Shown in pieces: positions 50,359 to 58,564 of a stretch of 64,000 nt of DNA. The stretch's first letter is position 1. Every line of letters begins with the position of its first letter. The notes under the pieces are model-generated. The model was not told the origin of the DNA. It worked only from the letters and a program-made list of their open reading frames with translations, and ran no database searches. Origin of the DNA: RBG-16-66-20 sp052386675 (GTDB lineage Bacteria; Pseudomonadota; Gammaproteobacteria; Burkholderiales; SG8-39); the NCBI GenBank assembly GCA_052386675.1, contig JBQTJX010000002.1, forward strand, positions 124,001 through 188,000. The letters run 5' to 3'. The position numbers were made by a program, and so were the translations under genes.

Positions 50359-51645
50359 CTAGCCCCGCTCGAATAGCGCGATGGACTCCACGTGCGCGGT
50401 GTGCGGGAACATGTTCACCACCCCCGCTGACACCAGCCGGAAGCCCTTGCCATTCACCAGCGTGTCCGCGTCGCGCGCCAGCGTCGCGGGGTCGCAGGAG
50501 ACGTAGACGATCCGGCGCGGCCATTCGTCGGGCAGGCCGTGCACCACGCCGGCCGCGCCTTCGCGCGGCGGGTCGATCAGGAATTTGTCGAAGCGCCCGA
50601 AATGACCGATGTCGGGCCTGAACAGGTCGGCCACCTCGAACTGCGCGACCACCTTGTTGGCCAACGCGTTCTGCCGTGCGCGCTCGATGAGCGGGCGGCT
50701 CGCCTCGAAGCCGATCACCTCGGCGCCGCGCACCGCGATCGGCAGGGTGAAGTTGCCCAAGCCGCAGAACAGGTCGGCGATTCGCTCTCCCGGCCGCGGG
50801 TCCAGCAGGCGCAGGGCGCGCGACACCAGAACGCGATTGACGCCGAAGTTCACCTGCGTGAAGTCCGAGGGCAGGAACGAAACGCGCAGGCCGAATTCCG
50901 GCAACTCGTAGTAGAGCGCCTCGTGTGCCTCCGGCCAGAAGGGCTTGGAACTGTCCTGCCCTTCGGGCTGAAGCCAGGCGTTGATCCGGTGCCGCTCGGC
51001 AAATTCGCGCAACAGCACCTTGTCATCGGCGTTCAGCGGCTCCAGGTGGCGGAACAGCAGCACCGTGCCGCCCTCTCCGGCCGCCACCTCGATCTGCGGC
51101 AGGCGCTCGCGGACGCTCAGGGCGGCGACCAGGTCGCGCAGTGGCACGATCAGCGCCGAAATTCCCGGCGGCAGCACCTCGCAGCCTTTCATGTCGGCGA
51201 CGAAGGTGGAGCGCCGCTCGCGGAAGCCCACCATCGCGCCGCCTTTGCTTTCGACGTAGCGCGCCGAGAAGCGCGCCCGGCGCCGGTAGCCCCATTCCTC
51301 GCCGTAGACGATGGGCAGCAGGCTCTCGGGTCTGACCTTGCCGATGCGCGCAAGGCAGTCCTCCAGCCCGCGCTGCTTGGCGGCCATCTGGGTTCGCGCG
51401 TCGGCATGCTGGGTGGCGCAGCCGCCGCAGCGGCCGAAATGCGGGCAGCGCGGCTCGCGCCGGCCGAAGGAGGGCTCGAGGATCCGGGTGGCGCGCGCGA
51501 GGTCGAACTTGCGCTTGTCGCGCAGCTGCTGCGCCTCGACGACCTCGCCGCCCAGCGCACCCTCGACGAAGACGACCTTGCCCTGGGCGTTGCGCGCGAC
51601 GCCGCGACCCTCGGCGTCCAGGGCTTGGATCGTCAGGCGTTCCAA
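50359..51645 (-). CDS. rlmD: RlmD, 23S rRNA (uracil-1939-C5)-methyltransferase
   Basis: RlmD methylates U1939 of 23S rRNA using SAM. The start is TTG at 51645, 11 nt after an AAGGAG and inside the end of the exonuclease gene, giving 428 aa. An N-terminal TRAM domain (about 1-60) is followed by the 4Fe-4S cysteines CPHFGRCGGC and a later KGCEV. The SAM domain has LFCGLGNFTLP and the catalytic Cys in YVSCDPATLARD. It overlaps the upstream gene by 13 nt. Confidence 0.94.
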   Translation of the reverse strand: MERLTIQALDAEGRGVARNAQGKVVFVEGALGGEVVEAQQLRDKRKFDLARATRILEPSFGRREPRCPHFGRCGGCATQHADARTQMAAKQRGLEDCLARIGKVRPESLLPIVYGEEWGYRRRARFSARYVESKGGAMVGFRERRSTFVADMKGCEVLPPGISALIVPLRDLVAALSVRERLPQIEVAAGEGGTVLLFRHLEPLNADDKVLLREFAERHRINAWLQPEGQDSSKPFWPEAHEALYYELPEFGLRVSFLPSDFTQVNFGVNRVLVSRALRLLDPRPGERIADLFCGLGNFTLPIAVRGAEVIGFEASRPLIERARQNALANKVVAQFEVADLFRPDIGHFGRFDKFLIDPPREGAAGVVHGLPDEWPRRIVYVSCDPATLARDADTLVNGKGFRLVSAGVVNMFPHTAHVESIALFERG

Positions 51646-52409
51646 AGCGACAGGAACTCCTTCCAGTGCGGCGCCTTCAACCTCTCCAGCGCTTCGCGAA
51701 GAACCTCGCACTCCTTCTTGTGCTGTGCCTCGGTCAGCGCGCCGCGCAAGAGCTGGAAGCGCAGCCACAGCAGGTAGGTGTTGGCGGTGTCGGCCTCGCA
51801 GTAGCTGCGGATCTCCGCCACCTTGCCGGCGAGATAGGCCTCCCAGACCTTCGCGCCGCCGATGCCGATCTTGCCCGGCAGCCCGGACAGTTGCGCAACG
51901 TCGTCCAGTGGTGCGTTGTTGCGCGGCTGGTACATCGCCAGCACGTCCATCAGGTCGGTGTGCCGCCCGTGGTAGCGCGAGACGTAGTTGTTCCACTTGA
52001 AGTCGCGGTCGTCCTCCCCCTGGTCCCAGAACTTGGCCGCCGCCACGCCGTGGATCAGGCCGCGGTAGTTGAGTACCGGCAGGTCGAAGCCGCCGCCGTT
52101 CCAGGACACCAGCTGCGGCACGTACTTTTCCAGGCCGTCCTGGAAGCGCTGGATGGCCTCGCGCTCGGTGGAGTCGGGCTCGCCAAGGGAAAAGACCTTG
52201 ATGCCGTCCGCGTCCCGCAACACGCAGGAAATGACCACCACGCGCTGCAGCTGCGGCGGCAGGAAGTCGCTGCCGCTCTGGACGCGCCGCTTCTGGAACG
52301 CGACCTCGGCGACCTCGGCGTCCGGCAGGTCCGCGGGCAGCCCATGCAGGCGCCGGATCCCGGCGACGTCCGGGACGGTTTCGATGTCAAAGGCAAGAAC
52401 TGGCGTCAT
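51633..52409 (-). CDS. DnaQ/PolB-like 3'-5' exonuclease
   Basis: The 258-aa protein carries the DEDDy exonuclease motifs: Exo I VLAFDIETVPD, Exo II with LVSWNGGGFDLPVLN, and Exo III with SYCEADTANTYLL. It matches the predicted PolB-type exonuclease family with no polymerase domain. The biological role is unknown. Its 5' side has the 21-bp inverted repeat at 52417-52473. Its stop overlaps the rlmD start. Confidence 0.9.
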   Translation of the reverse strand: MTPVLAFDIETVPDVAGIRRLHGLPADLPDAEVAEVAFQKRRVQSGSDFLPPQLQRVVVISCVLRDADGIKVFSLGEPDSTEREAIQRFQDGLEKYVPQLVSWNGGGFDLPVLNYRGLIHGVAAAKFWDQGEDDRDFKWNNYVSRYHGRHTDLMDVLAMYQPRNNAPLDDVAQLSGLPGKIGIGGAKVWEAYLAGKVAEIRSYCEADTANTYLLWLRFQLLRGALTEAQHKKECEVLREALERLKAPHWKEFLSLWNA

Positions 52410-52416
52410 CGGAAAT

Positions 52417-52473
52417 CAGGGACAGTCCACGTTTTCCCGCGCCAATGGCACCGGAAAACGTGGACTGTCCCTG
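52417..52473. repeat. REP-like inverted repeat, 21-bp arms
   Basis: CAGGGACAGTCCACGTTTTCC (52417-52437) and its exact reverse complement (52453-52473) flank a 15-nt loop, followed by TTTTT. It lies between the cysM stop and the exonuclease start. Repeats with GGGACAGTCC-type cores are known in many proteobacteria, often linked to REP-associated transposases. Only this copy is in the window. Confidence 0.8.
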
Positions 52474-52485
52474 TTTTTGCCGGAT

Positions 52486-53385
52486 TCAATCGGGGAAGAC
52501 GCCGGTGGAGAGGTAGCGGTCGCCGCGGTCGCAGACGATGGTGACGATGACCGCATTCCGCAGCTCCTTCGAGATGCGCAGCGCCACCGCGGCGGCGCCG
52601 CCGGAGGAGATGCCGCCGAAGATGCCCTCTTCCCTGGCCAGGCGCCGCGTCATGTCCTCGGCATCCGCCTGGCTGACGTACTCCAGCCGGTCCACGCGCG
52701 ATTTGTCGTAGATTTTCGGCAGATAAGCCTCGGGCCACTTGCGGATGCCCGGGATCTGCGCGCCCTCCTCGGGTTGGCAGCCGACGACCTGGATCCCGGG
52801 GTTCTTCTCCTTGAAGAAACGCGAGCAGCCCATGATGGTGCCGGTTGTCCCCATTGAGGACACGAAGTGCGTGATCTTCCCGCCGGTGTCGCGCCAGATC
52901 TCCGGGCCCGTGGTCTCGTAGTGGGCGAGCGGGTTGTCCGGGTTCGCGAACTGGTCGAGCATGATGCCCTTGCCCTCGCGCACCATCCTCTCCGCGAGGT
53001 CGCGCGCGCCCTCCATGCCGCCCTTCTGCGGCGTCAGGATGATCTCGGCGCCGTAGGCGCGCATGGTCTGGCGCCGCTCGATGGACAAATGCTCGGGCAT
53101 GATCAGGATCATGCGCAGGCCGCGGATCGCCGCCGCCATGGCCAGGCCGATTCCGGTATTGCCGGAGGTGGGCTCGATGAGCACGTCGCCCGGCTTGATG
53201 GCGCCCCGCTCCAGCGCGCGCCGGATCATGGACATGGCCGGGCGGTCCTTGACCGAGCCGGCCGGATTGTCGCCCTCCAGCTTGGCGAGGATGACATTGC
53301 CGCGATTCGCGTTGTCCGCGCCCGGAAGACGCTGCAGGCGCACCAGCGGCGTGTTGCCGATGAAGTCCTCGAGCGTATGGTTCAT
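52486..53385 (-). CDS. cysM: CysM, cysteine synthase B
   Basis: CysM makes cysteine from O-acetylserine and sulfide or thiosulfate with PLP. The ATG at 53385 overlaps the hldD stop (ATGA) and gives 299 aa starting MNHTLEDFIGNTPLVRLQRL. PLP Lys is in NPAGSVKDRPA, the substrate loop is PTSGNTGIGLA and the phosphate loop is MGTTGTIMG. The RRQTMRAYGAEIILT and longer C-terminus fit the CysM rather than CysK subgroup. Confidence 0.94.
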   Translation of the reverse strand: MNHTLEDFIGNTPLVRLQRLPGADNANRGNVILAKLEGDNPAGSVKDRPAMSMIRRALERGAIKPGDVLIEPTSGNTGIGLAMAAAIRGLRMILIMPEHLSIERRQTMRAYGAEIILTPQKGGMEGARDLAERMVREGKGIMLDQFANPDNPLAHYETTGPEIWRDTGGKITHFVSSMGTTGTIMGCSRFFKEKNPGIQVVGCQPEEGAQIPGIRKWPEAYLPKIYDKSRVDRLEYVSQADAEDMTRRLAREEGIFGGISSGGAAAVALRISKELRNAVIVTIVCDRGDRYLSTGVFPD

Positions 53386-54374
53386 GTGCCCGGGCCGTCC
53401 CGCATCATCTCCCTCACGTAGGAAGACACGCCTTCCTCGACCGACCTGAATTCGACGGGGCAGCCCGTTTCGCGCAATGCCGCCAGGTCGGCCTGGGTGT
53501 AGCTCTGGTATTTCCCCACCAGCTGGGCCGGGAACGGGATGTACTCGATCAGGCCGCGCTCGGCCAGTTCCTCGGGCATCGCCTCGGCGCCCTCCACGGT
53601 ATTGATCACCGCCGCGGCGACGTCGTTGAACGCCTGCGCGCGCCCGGTGCCGCAGTTGAAGATTCCGGACACGTCCGGGTTCTCCAGCAACCACAGGTTC
53701 ACTGCGACCGCGTCGTCCACATGCACGAAATCGCGCTGCTGGCCGCCGTCGGAGAAACCATCCGAGCCGACGAACAGCTTCACCTTCTCCTCGGCGCGGT
53801 ACTGATGAAAGGCATGGAAGGCGACCGAGGCCATGCGGCCCTTGTGCTGCTCGTTGGGGCCGTAGACGTTGAAATAGCGCAGTCCCGCGACCTGCGCCGA
53901 CTTCTCCGCCAGCCGCCGGCGCACATACTGGTCGAACAGGAACTTGGAATAGGCGTAGGCGTTGAGCGGGCGCTCGTTCTCTCGCTGCTCGCCGAACTCG
54001 CGCCCGGCGCCATAGACCGAGGCCGACGAAGCGTAGATGAACGGCACCTGCTCCTCCTGGCTCCAGTCGAACAGCGCCTTGGAGTAGCCGTAGTTGTTCT
54101 CCATCATGAAGCGGCCATCCGCCTCCATGGTGTCGGAGCAGGCGCCCTGGTGCAGCACCGCCTCGATGGACCCGTCCAGGCGGCCGGACTCGAGCTGGGC
54201 GAGAAACTCCCGCTTGTCCAGGTAATCCGCGATCTCCGCGGCGGCGAGGTTGCGCACCTTGCTCCCGTCCTGCAGGTCGTCCACGGCAAGGATGTCCGTG
54301 ACCCCGGCGTGGTTGAGCGCCGCGACCAGCCGGGACCCGATGAATCCGGCGGCGCCGGTGACGACATGCAGCAT
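53382..54374 (-). CDS. hldD: HldD, ADP-L-glycero-D-manno-heptose-6-epimerase
   Basis: HldD makes the heptose donor for LPS core. Two ATGs are close together: 54380 (overlapping rfaE1) and 54374; GGGAG lies 6 nt before 54374, so that start is chosen, giving 330 aa starting MLHVVTGAAGFIGSRLVAAL. The NADP motif is GAAGFIGS and the catalytic Tyr/Lys pair is in NAYAYSKFLFD. RYFNVYGPNE and GSDGFSDGGQQRDFVHVDD are family motifs. It overlaps cysM by 4 nt. Confidence 0.96.
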   Translation of the reverse strand: MLHVVTGAAGFIGSRLVAALNHAGVTDILAVDDLQDGSKVRNLAAAEIADYLDKREFLAQLESGRLDGSIEAVLHQGACSDTMEADGRFMMENNYGYSKALFDWSQEEQVPFIYASSASVYGAGREFGEQRENERPLNAYAYSKFLFDQYVRRRLAEKSAQVAGLRYFNVYGPNEQHKGRMASVAFHAFHQYRAEEKVKLFVGSDGFSDGGQQRDFVHVDDAVAVNLWLLENPDVSGIFNCGTGRAQAFNDVAAAVINTVEGAEAMPEELAERGLIEYIPFPAQLVGKYQSYTQADLAALRETGCPVEFRSVEEGVSSYVREMMRDGPGT

Positions 54375-54376
54375 GC

Positions 54377-55300
54377 TCATCTCCCGAACAGTTCCCGGCG
54401 GGTGACCACCGCGGTCCCGAGCTTCGCCACCTTGATGCCGCCGGCGCGGTTGGCGATGCGCATCGCCTGCTCCAGCCGCACCCCGGCGCCCAGCATGGTG
54501 CCGAGTGTAGCGATTACGGTGTCGCCAGCGCCGCTGACGTCGAACACTTCGCGCGCCTCCGCGCGCACGTGCACCGGTGCCTTGTCCGAGAACAGCGACA
54601 TGCCCTCGTGGCCGCGCGTGAGCAGCAGCGCCTCCAGGCCCAACTGCCTGCGCAGGCGCCGTACCCGGCGCTCCAGGTCGGCTGCAGTCTTCCATTCGCC
54701 CACCACGTCGGCTAGTTCCTTGCGGTTCGGGGTCACGACCTGCGCGCCCTTGTAGCGCGACCAATCATCGCCCTTCGGGTCCACCAGCACGCGCTTGCCC
54801 GCCGCGCGGGCGAAACCGATCATCTTCGAGATATGCGTCAGGCCGCCCTTGCCGTAGTCCGACAGGATCACCACGTCGCAAGCGGGCAGCGCCGCCTTGA
54901 AGTCGGCCAACTTGGAGGCGAGCACCTCGCTGGTCGGCGCGGTCTCGAAGTCGATGCGCAGCAGCTGCTGCTTGGACAGGACGCGCAGCTTCACGGTCGT
55001 GGGGATGCGTGCGTCCCGGTGCAGGCTGGCCTTGATACCCGCCTGCTCTACCAGCTGGGCGATCCGGTCGCCGGGCTCGTCTGCCCCGGTCACCGACAGC
55101 AGCTGCGTGCGTGCCCCGAGACTGGCGCAGTTGTTCGCCACGTTGGCCGCGCCGCCCAGGCGTTCTTCCTGTTTGCGGAAACGCACCACCGGAACGGGCG
55201 CCTCCGGAGAGATGCGGGCGACATCGCCGAACCAGTAGCGATCGAGCATGACGTCGCCCACCACCAGCACCCGCGCCTTCCTGGTGTCAGGCGCCTTCAA
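54377..55300 (-). CDS. rfaE1: RfaE1, D-glycero-beta-D-manno-heptose-7-phosphate kinase
   Basis: A PfkB-family kinase of the heptose pathway. The TTG at 55300 overlaps the ugd stop (TTGA) and gives 307 aa starting KAPDTRKARVLVVGDVMLDR after the initiator. Motifs include ERLGGAANVANNCASLGA and the PfkB signature FDVSGAGDTVIA. It has only the kinase domain; the adenylyltransferase domain of HldE is absent, so a separate RfaE2 must act elsewhere. It precedes hldD. Confidence 0.94.
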   Translation of the reverse strand: MKAPDTRKARVLVVGDVMLDRYWFGDVARISPEAPVPVVRFRKQEERLGGAANVANNCASLGARTQLLSVTGADEPGDRIAQLVEQAGIKASLHRDARIPTTVKLRVLSKQQLLRIDFETAPTSEVLASKLADFKAALPACDVVILSDYGKGGLTHISKMIGFARAAGKRVLVDPKGDDWSRYKGAQVVTPNRKELADVVGEWKTAADLERRVRRLRRQLGLEALLLTRGHEGMSLFSDKAPVHVRAEAREVFDVSGAGDTVIATLGTMLGAGVRLEQAMRIANRAGGIKVAKLGTAVVTRRELFGR

Positions 55301-56601
55301 GTCCGTCTTCCAATCGGGAAATACTCGAATCCGAGCGAGCGCATGGTCGCCGGATCGTACAGATTCCGGCCATCGAAAATCGCCGGCGTCTTCAGCGCCT
55401 GCCTGACCGCGGTGAAGTCGGGCGAGCGGAACTCCGCCCACTCGGTGACGATGGCCAGCGCATCGCAGCCGCGCAGCGCGTCCTGCGCCGAGTCCGCGAA
55501 GGCCACGCCATCCAGCGCCGGCTTCGCCACCGGGTCGTAGGCGCGTACCTTCGCGCCAGCGGCGAGGAGGTCCGCCACCAGCGTCAGGCTGGGGGCTTCG
55601 CGCATGTCGTCGGTGTTCGGTTTGAACGCCAATCCCCACACTGCGATGGTCTTTCCGCGCAGGTCGTCGCCGAAGCGCCCGCGGATCTTGGCCCCGAGGA
55701 CGTGCTTCTGCGCCTCGTTGGCCCGTCCCACCGCCGCCAGCACGCCCAGCGGCCTGCCCGCGTCCTCCGCGGTGCGCTGCAGCGCCTGCACGTCCTTGGG
55801 GAAGCACGAGCCGCCGAAGCCGGCACCGGCGTAAAGGAAATGGGTGCCGATGCGCGGATCGGAGCCGATGCCCTTGCGCACCTCCTCGATGTCCGCGCCC
55901 AGCGCCTCGGCGACGTTGGCGAGCTCGTTCATGAACGAGATCCGGGTCGCGAGCATGGCATTGGCGGCGTACTTGGCGAGTTCTGCCGAGCGCACGCCCA
56001 TCACCATCAGTCGCTCATGGTTGCGCTGGAATGGCGCGTACAGCTCGCGCAGCAGCGCGGTGGCGCGCTCGTCCTCGGAACCGACGATGATGCGATCCGG
56101 GCGCATGAAGTCCTCCACCGCCGCGCCTTCCTTCAGGAACTCGGGGTTGGACACGACGCTGAACGCCAGCGCCTTGCCGCGACGGCGAAGTTCATCCTCC
56201 ACCGCGGCGCGGACCTTGTCGGCCGTGCCCACCGGCACCGTGGACTTGTTGACGATGACGCGGTAGCCGTCCATGTGGCGGCCGACCTCGCGCGCCGCCG
56301 CGAGCACATACTGCAGGTCCGCCGAGCCGTCCTCGCCCGGCGGAGTGCCGACCGCGATCAACTGCAGCTCGCCGTGCGCGACACTTGCAGCGACATCAGT
56401 GGAAAAGGCGAGCCGCCCTGCTTCCCTGTTGCGCCGCACCACCGGCTCCAGGCCCGGCTCGTAGATGGGAATCCGGCCGGCGTTGAGCGCCGCCACTTTC
56501 GCAGCGTCCACATCCAGGCAAAAGACGTGGTTGCCCATGTCCGCCAGGCACGCCCCCGTGACCAGGCCGACATAGCCGGTGCCGATGAGACTGATGTTCA
56601 T
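55297..56601 (-). CDS. ugd: UDP-glucose 6-dehydrogenase
   Basis: Ugd oxidises UDP-glucose to UDP-glucuronate with two NAD+. The ATG at 56601 gives 434 aa starting MNISLIGTGYVGLVTGACLA with the NAD motif. The catalytic Cys is in AGFGGSCFPKDVQAL. The central domain has ELAKYAANAMLATRISFMNE. UDP-glucuronate feeds LPS modification or polysaccharides, which fits the adjacent heptose genes. It lies 10 nt after lapB; the ribosome-binding site is weak. Confidence 0.96.
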   Translation of the reverse strand: MNISLIGTGYVGLVTGACLADMGNHVFCLDVDAAKVAALNAGRIPIYEPGLEPVVRRNREAGRLAFSTDVAASVAHGELQLIAVGTPPGEDGSADLQYVLAAAREVGRHMDGYRVIVNKSTVPVGTADKVRAAVEDELRRRGKALAFSVVSNPEFLKEGAAVEDFMRPDRIIVGSEDERATALLRELYAPFQRNHERLMVMGVRSAELAKYAANAMLATRISFMNELANVAEALGADIEEVRKGIGSDPRIGTHFLYAGAGFGGSCFPKDVQALQRTAEDAGRPLGVLAAVGRANEAQKHVLGAKIRGRFGDDLRGKTIAVWGLAFKPNTDDMREAPSLTLVADLLAAGAKVRAYDPVAKPALDGVAFADSAQDALRGCDALAIVTEWAEFRSPDFTAVRQALKTPAIFDGRNLYDPATMRSLGFEYFPIGRRT

Positions 56602-56611
56602 GCGCTGTTGC

Positions 56612-57799
56612 TCATGGTGAAAGGTCGAATTCCTCCGTGCGCCGCGGCGGATAGCTTTCCCAGGCGCCGCAGCCCGGGCATAGCCAGTGGAACTGGCGCG
56701 CCTTGAAACCGCAACTCTCGCAGCGGTAGCGAGCCAGGCGCTGGGTGTGGCTGTGAACCAGGTTGCGCACCAGCTCGAGGTCGCGCCGGCGGTCCGGGCT
56801 GGCGGCGGCGACGATCTGTGCCTCCAGCAGCCTGTCAAGGCCCAGCAGGGTCGGGTTGCGCCGCAGTTCGTCGCGCACCAGCTTGTAGGCCGCCTCCGCG
56901 CCGCGGGCCTCGAGCGTGGTGCGGAACACAGAGTCGAGCAGGTCGAGCGACGGATAGCGCTCCAGGTAGCCGGTAAGCAGCGTCAATCCCTCCTCCAGGC
57001 GCCCGGCGTCGCGGTGCGCCTCCAGCAGTCGCTGCGCCACCAGCGCAAGGTAAGCCGGGTGCTGCTGCTCGACGCGCTTCCAGCTGCCGATCGCGGCCTC
57101 GAGGTTGCCGGCCGCGCGCTCAAGGTCGCCCAGCAGGATGCTGGCGCGCACCGACTTGCGGTTGGCCTCCAGCGCGGCCTCCAGCCGCGCGCGCGCCGCG
57201 TCCGGGCGCGAATGCGTGGCATCGGTCGCCGCGAGCTCGCACAGGAAATGCGAAACCTCGCGCGCGCGCGAAGTGCCGGTCTCGGTCTCCAGCCGCCGCG
57301 CCATGGCGACGGCCTTGTCCCACTCCTTCTCCTGCTGGAAGATCTCCAGCAGGAAACGCCGGGACTCGGAGACGTTCGCGCCCGCCGCGCCCTCCGAAAG
57401 CTTCTGGAACACCTCCTCGGCTCGATCCAGGATCCCCTCCTTGTGGTAGTCCTGCCCCAGCTCGAACAGCGCCGCGGCGCGCTGCTCGGGCCCGAGGTCG
57501 GCGCGGTCCAGCAGGTGCTGGTGCATGCGGATGGCGCGGTCATACTCGCCGCGGCGGCGGAACAGGCTGCCCAGCGCGAAGTGCAGCTCCACCGTTTCAG
57601 GGTCGACCTTGACCACCTCGATGAAAGCCTCGATCGCCTTGTCGGGCTGTTCATTGAGCAGGAAGTTGAGGCCGCGGAAATAGGAGTTCGGCAACGCACG
57701 GGAATCTCGCACCAGGTGCTTGATGTCCACGCGCGCCGCGAGCCAGCCCAGCGCGAAGAAGATCGGGATCCCGCTCAGCCACCAGAGTTCGAATTCCAC
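56612..57799 (-). CDS. lapB: LapB (YciM), LPS assembly regulator
   Basis: LapB controls LPS synthesis by directing FtsH to LpxC and organises the LPS machinery. The GTG at 57799 gives 395 aa starting EFELWWLSGIPIFFALGWLA after the initiator, an N-terminal TM. Eight or more TPR units follow (about 40-345). The C-terminal rubredoxin-like zinc site has CESCG and CPGCG. AAGGG lies about 10 nt before the GTG. It is 17 nt after lapA. Confidence 0.95.
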   Translation of the reverse strand: MEFELWWLSGIPIFFALGWLAARVDIKHLVRDSRALPNSYFRGLNFLLNEQPDKAIEAFIEVVKVDPETVELHFALGSLFRRRGEYDRAIRMHQHLLDRADLGPEQRAAALFELGQDYHKEGILDRAEEVFQKLSEGAAGANVSESRRFLLEIFQQEKEWDKAVAMARRLETETGTSRAREVSHFLCELAATDATHSRPDAARARLEAALEANRKSVRASILLGDLERAAGNLEAAIGSWKRVEQQHPAYLALVAQRLLEAHRDAGRLEEGLTLLTGYLERYPSLDLLDSVFRTTLEARGAEAAYKLVRDELRRNPTLLGLDRLLEAQIVAAASPDRRRDLELVRNLVHSHTQRLARYRCESCGFKARQFHWLCPGCGAWESYPPRRTEEFDLSP

Positions 57800-57816
57800 T
57801 GCGCGGCGCCCTTTTC

Positions 57817-58137
57817 CTAGCCCTCGGCCGGACTGGGCGGGTTCGGTGCCGCGGCATCGGCGCGCGCCGGGTCGCGCCCTCCGCGCGGCGACGCCTCGAG
57901 CCCCGAGTCCCGCCGCAGGCGCTGCAGCTCGCGGCGCTGGCGGAGCAGCAGCGCGACCGCCGCCATCAGGCCCAGCAGCGCACCGGCGACGAAGAACGCC
58001 AGCAGAAGCGTCACCAGCGGCGCCTGCCAGGCGCTGTCGAAGAAGAACCGCAGCGTGACCGGATCGGTGTTCTTGGCCGCGAACGCGAGCAGCAGGATGA
58101 ACAGCGCCAGCCTGATCGCCCAGGTGAGGATGCGCAT
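57817..58137 (-). CDS. lapA: LapA domain membrane protein
   Basis: LapA is a small inner-membrane partner of LapB. The 106-aa protein has two TM segments (about 4-21 and 40-66) separated by a short loop with NTDPVTLRFFFDSAWQAPL, the LapA signature. A charged tail (RQRRELQRLRRDS) follows and ends Pro-rich. It lies upstream of lapB as usual and 59 nt downstream of ihfB. Confidence 0.93.
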   Translation of the reverse strand: MRILTWAIRLALFILLLAFAAKNTDPVTLRFFFDSAWQAPLVTLLLAFFVAGALLGLMAAVALLLRQRRELQRLRRDSGLEASPRGGRDPARADAAAPNPPSPAEG

Positions 58138-58196
58138 GACGCTGGATCCCGGTTGCGGCGCGCCCGGCAGGCTCCCGGCCGCGCACCGCTAGCGCG

Positions 58197-58529
58197 TCAG
58201 GTGGCGGCCTGCCGCGGCCGCGGCGGCATGACCATGGTCGCGTCCGGGTCCATGCTGTCGACCCGCTCGCGCAGCTCCTTGCCGGCCTTGAAGTGCGGCA
58301 CGTATTTCTCCGGTACCTGCACCTTCTCGCCGGACTTCGGGTTGCGCCCGGTGCGCGGCGGCCGGTAGTTCAGGCCGAAGCTGCCAAAGCCGCGAATCTC
58401 GATGCGATTGCCCTCGAGCAGCGCGTGCGTCATCGCGTCGAGGATCATCTTCACCGCGTACTCCGCGTCCTTCGCCACCAGCTGCGGGTAGCGCTGCGCC
58501 AGCCGCGCGATCAGTTCGGACTTGGTCAT
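58197..58529 (-). CDS. ihfB: Integration host factor beta subunit
   Basis: IhfB pairs with IhfA to bend DNA. The 110-aa protein starts MTKSELIARLAQRYPQLVAK and carries the DNA-binding arm IEIRGFGSFGLNYRPPRTGR and the Pro at its tip. It is slightly longer than E. coli IhfB at the C-terminus. It follows rpsA by 35 nt, the usual gene order. Confidence 0.97.
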   Translation of the reverse strand: MTKSELIARLAQRYPQLVAKDAEYAVKMILDAMTHALLEGNRIEIRGFGSFGLNYRPPRTGRNPKSGEKVQVPEKYVPHFKAGKELRERVDSMDPDATMVMPPRPRQAAT

Positions 58530-58564
58530 CTGACCCCTCTCCTCGAGCCTGGAGACCGTGCGCG

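Noticed and set aside
54377..55300. Bifunctional HldE
   Set aside because: Only the PfkB kinase half is present; the nucleotidylyltransferase domain is missing, so RfaE1 is the better name.
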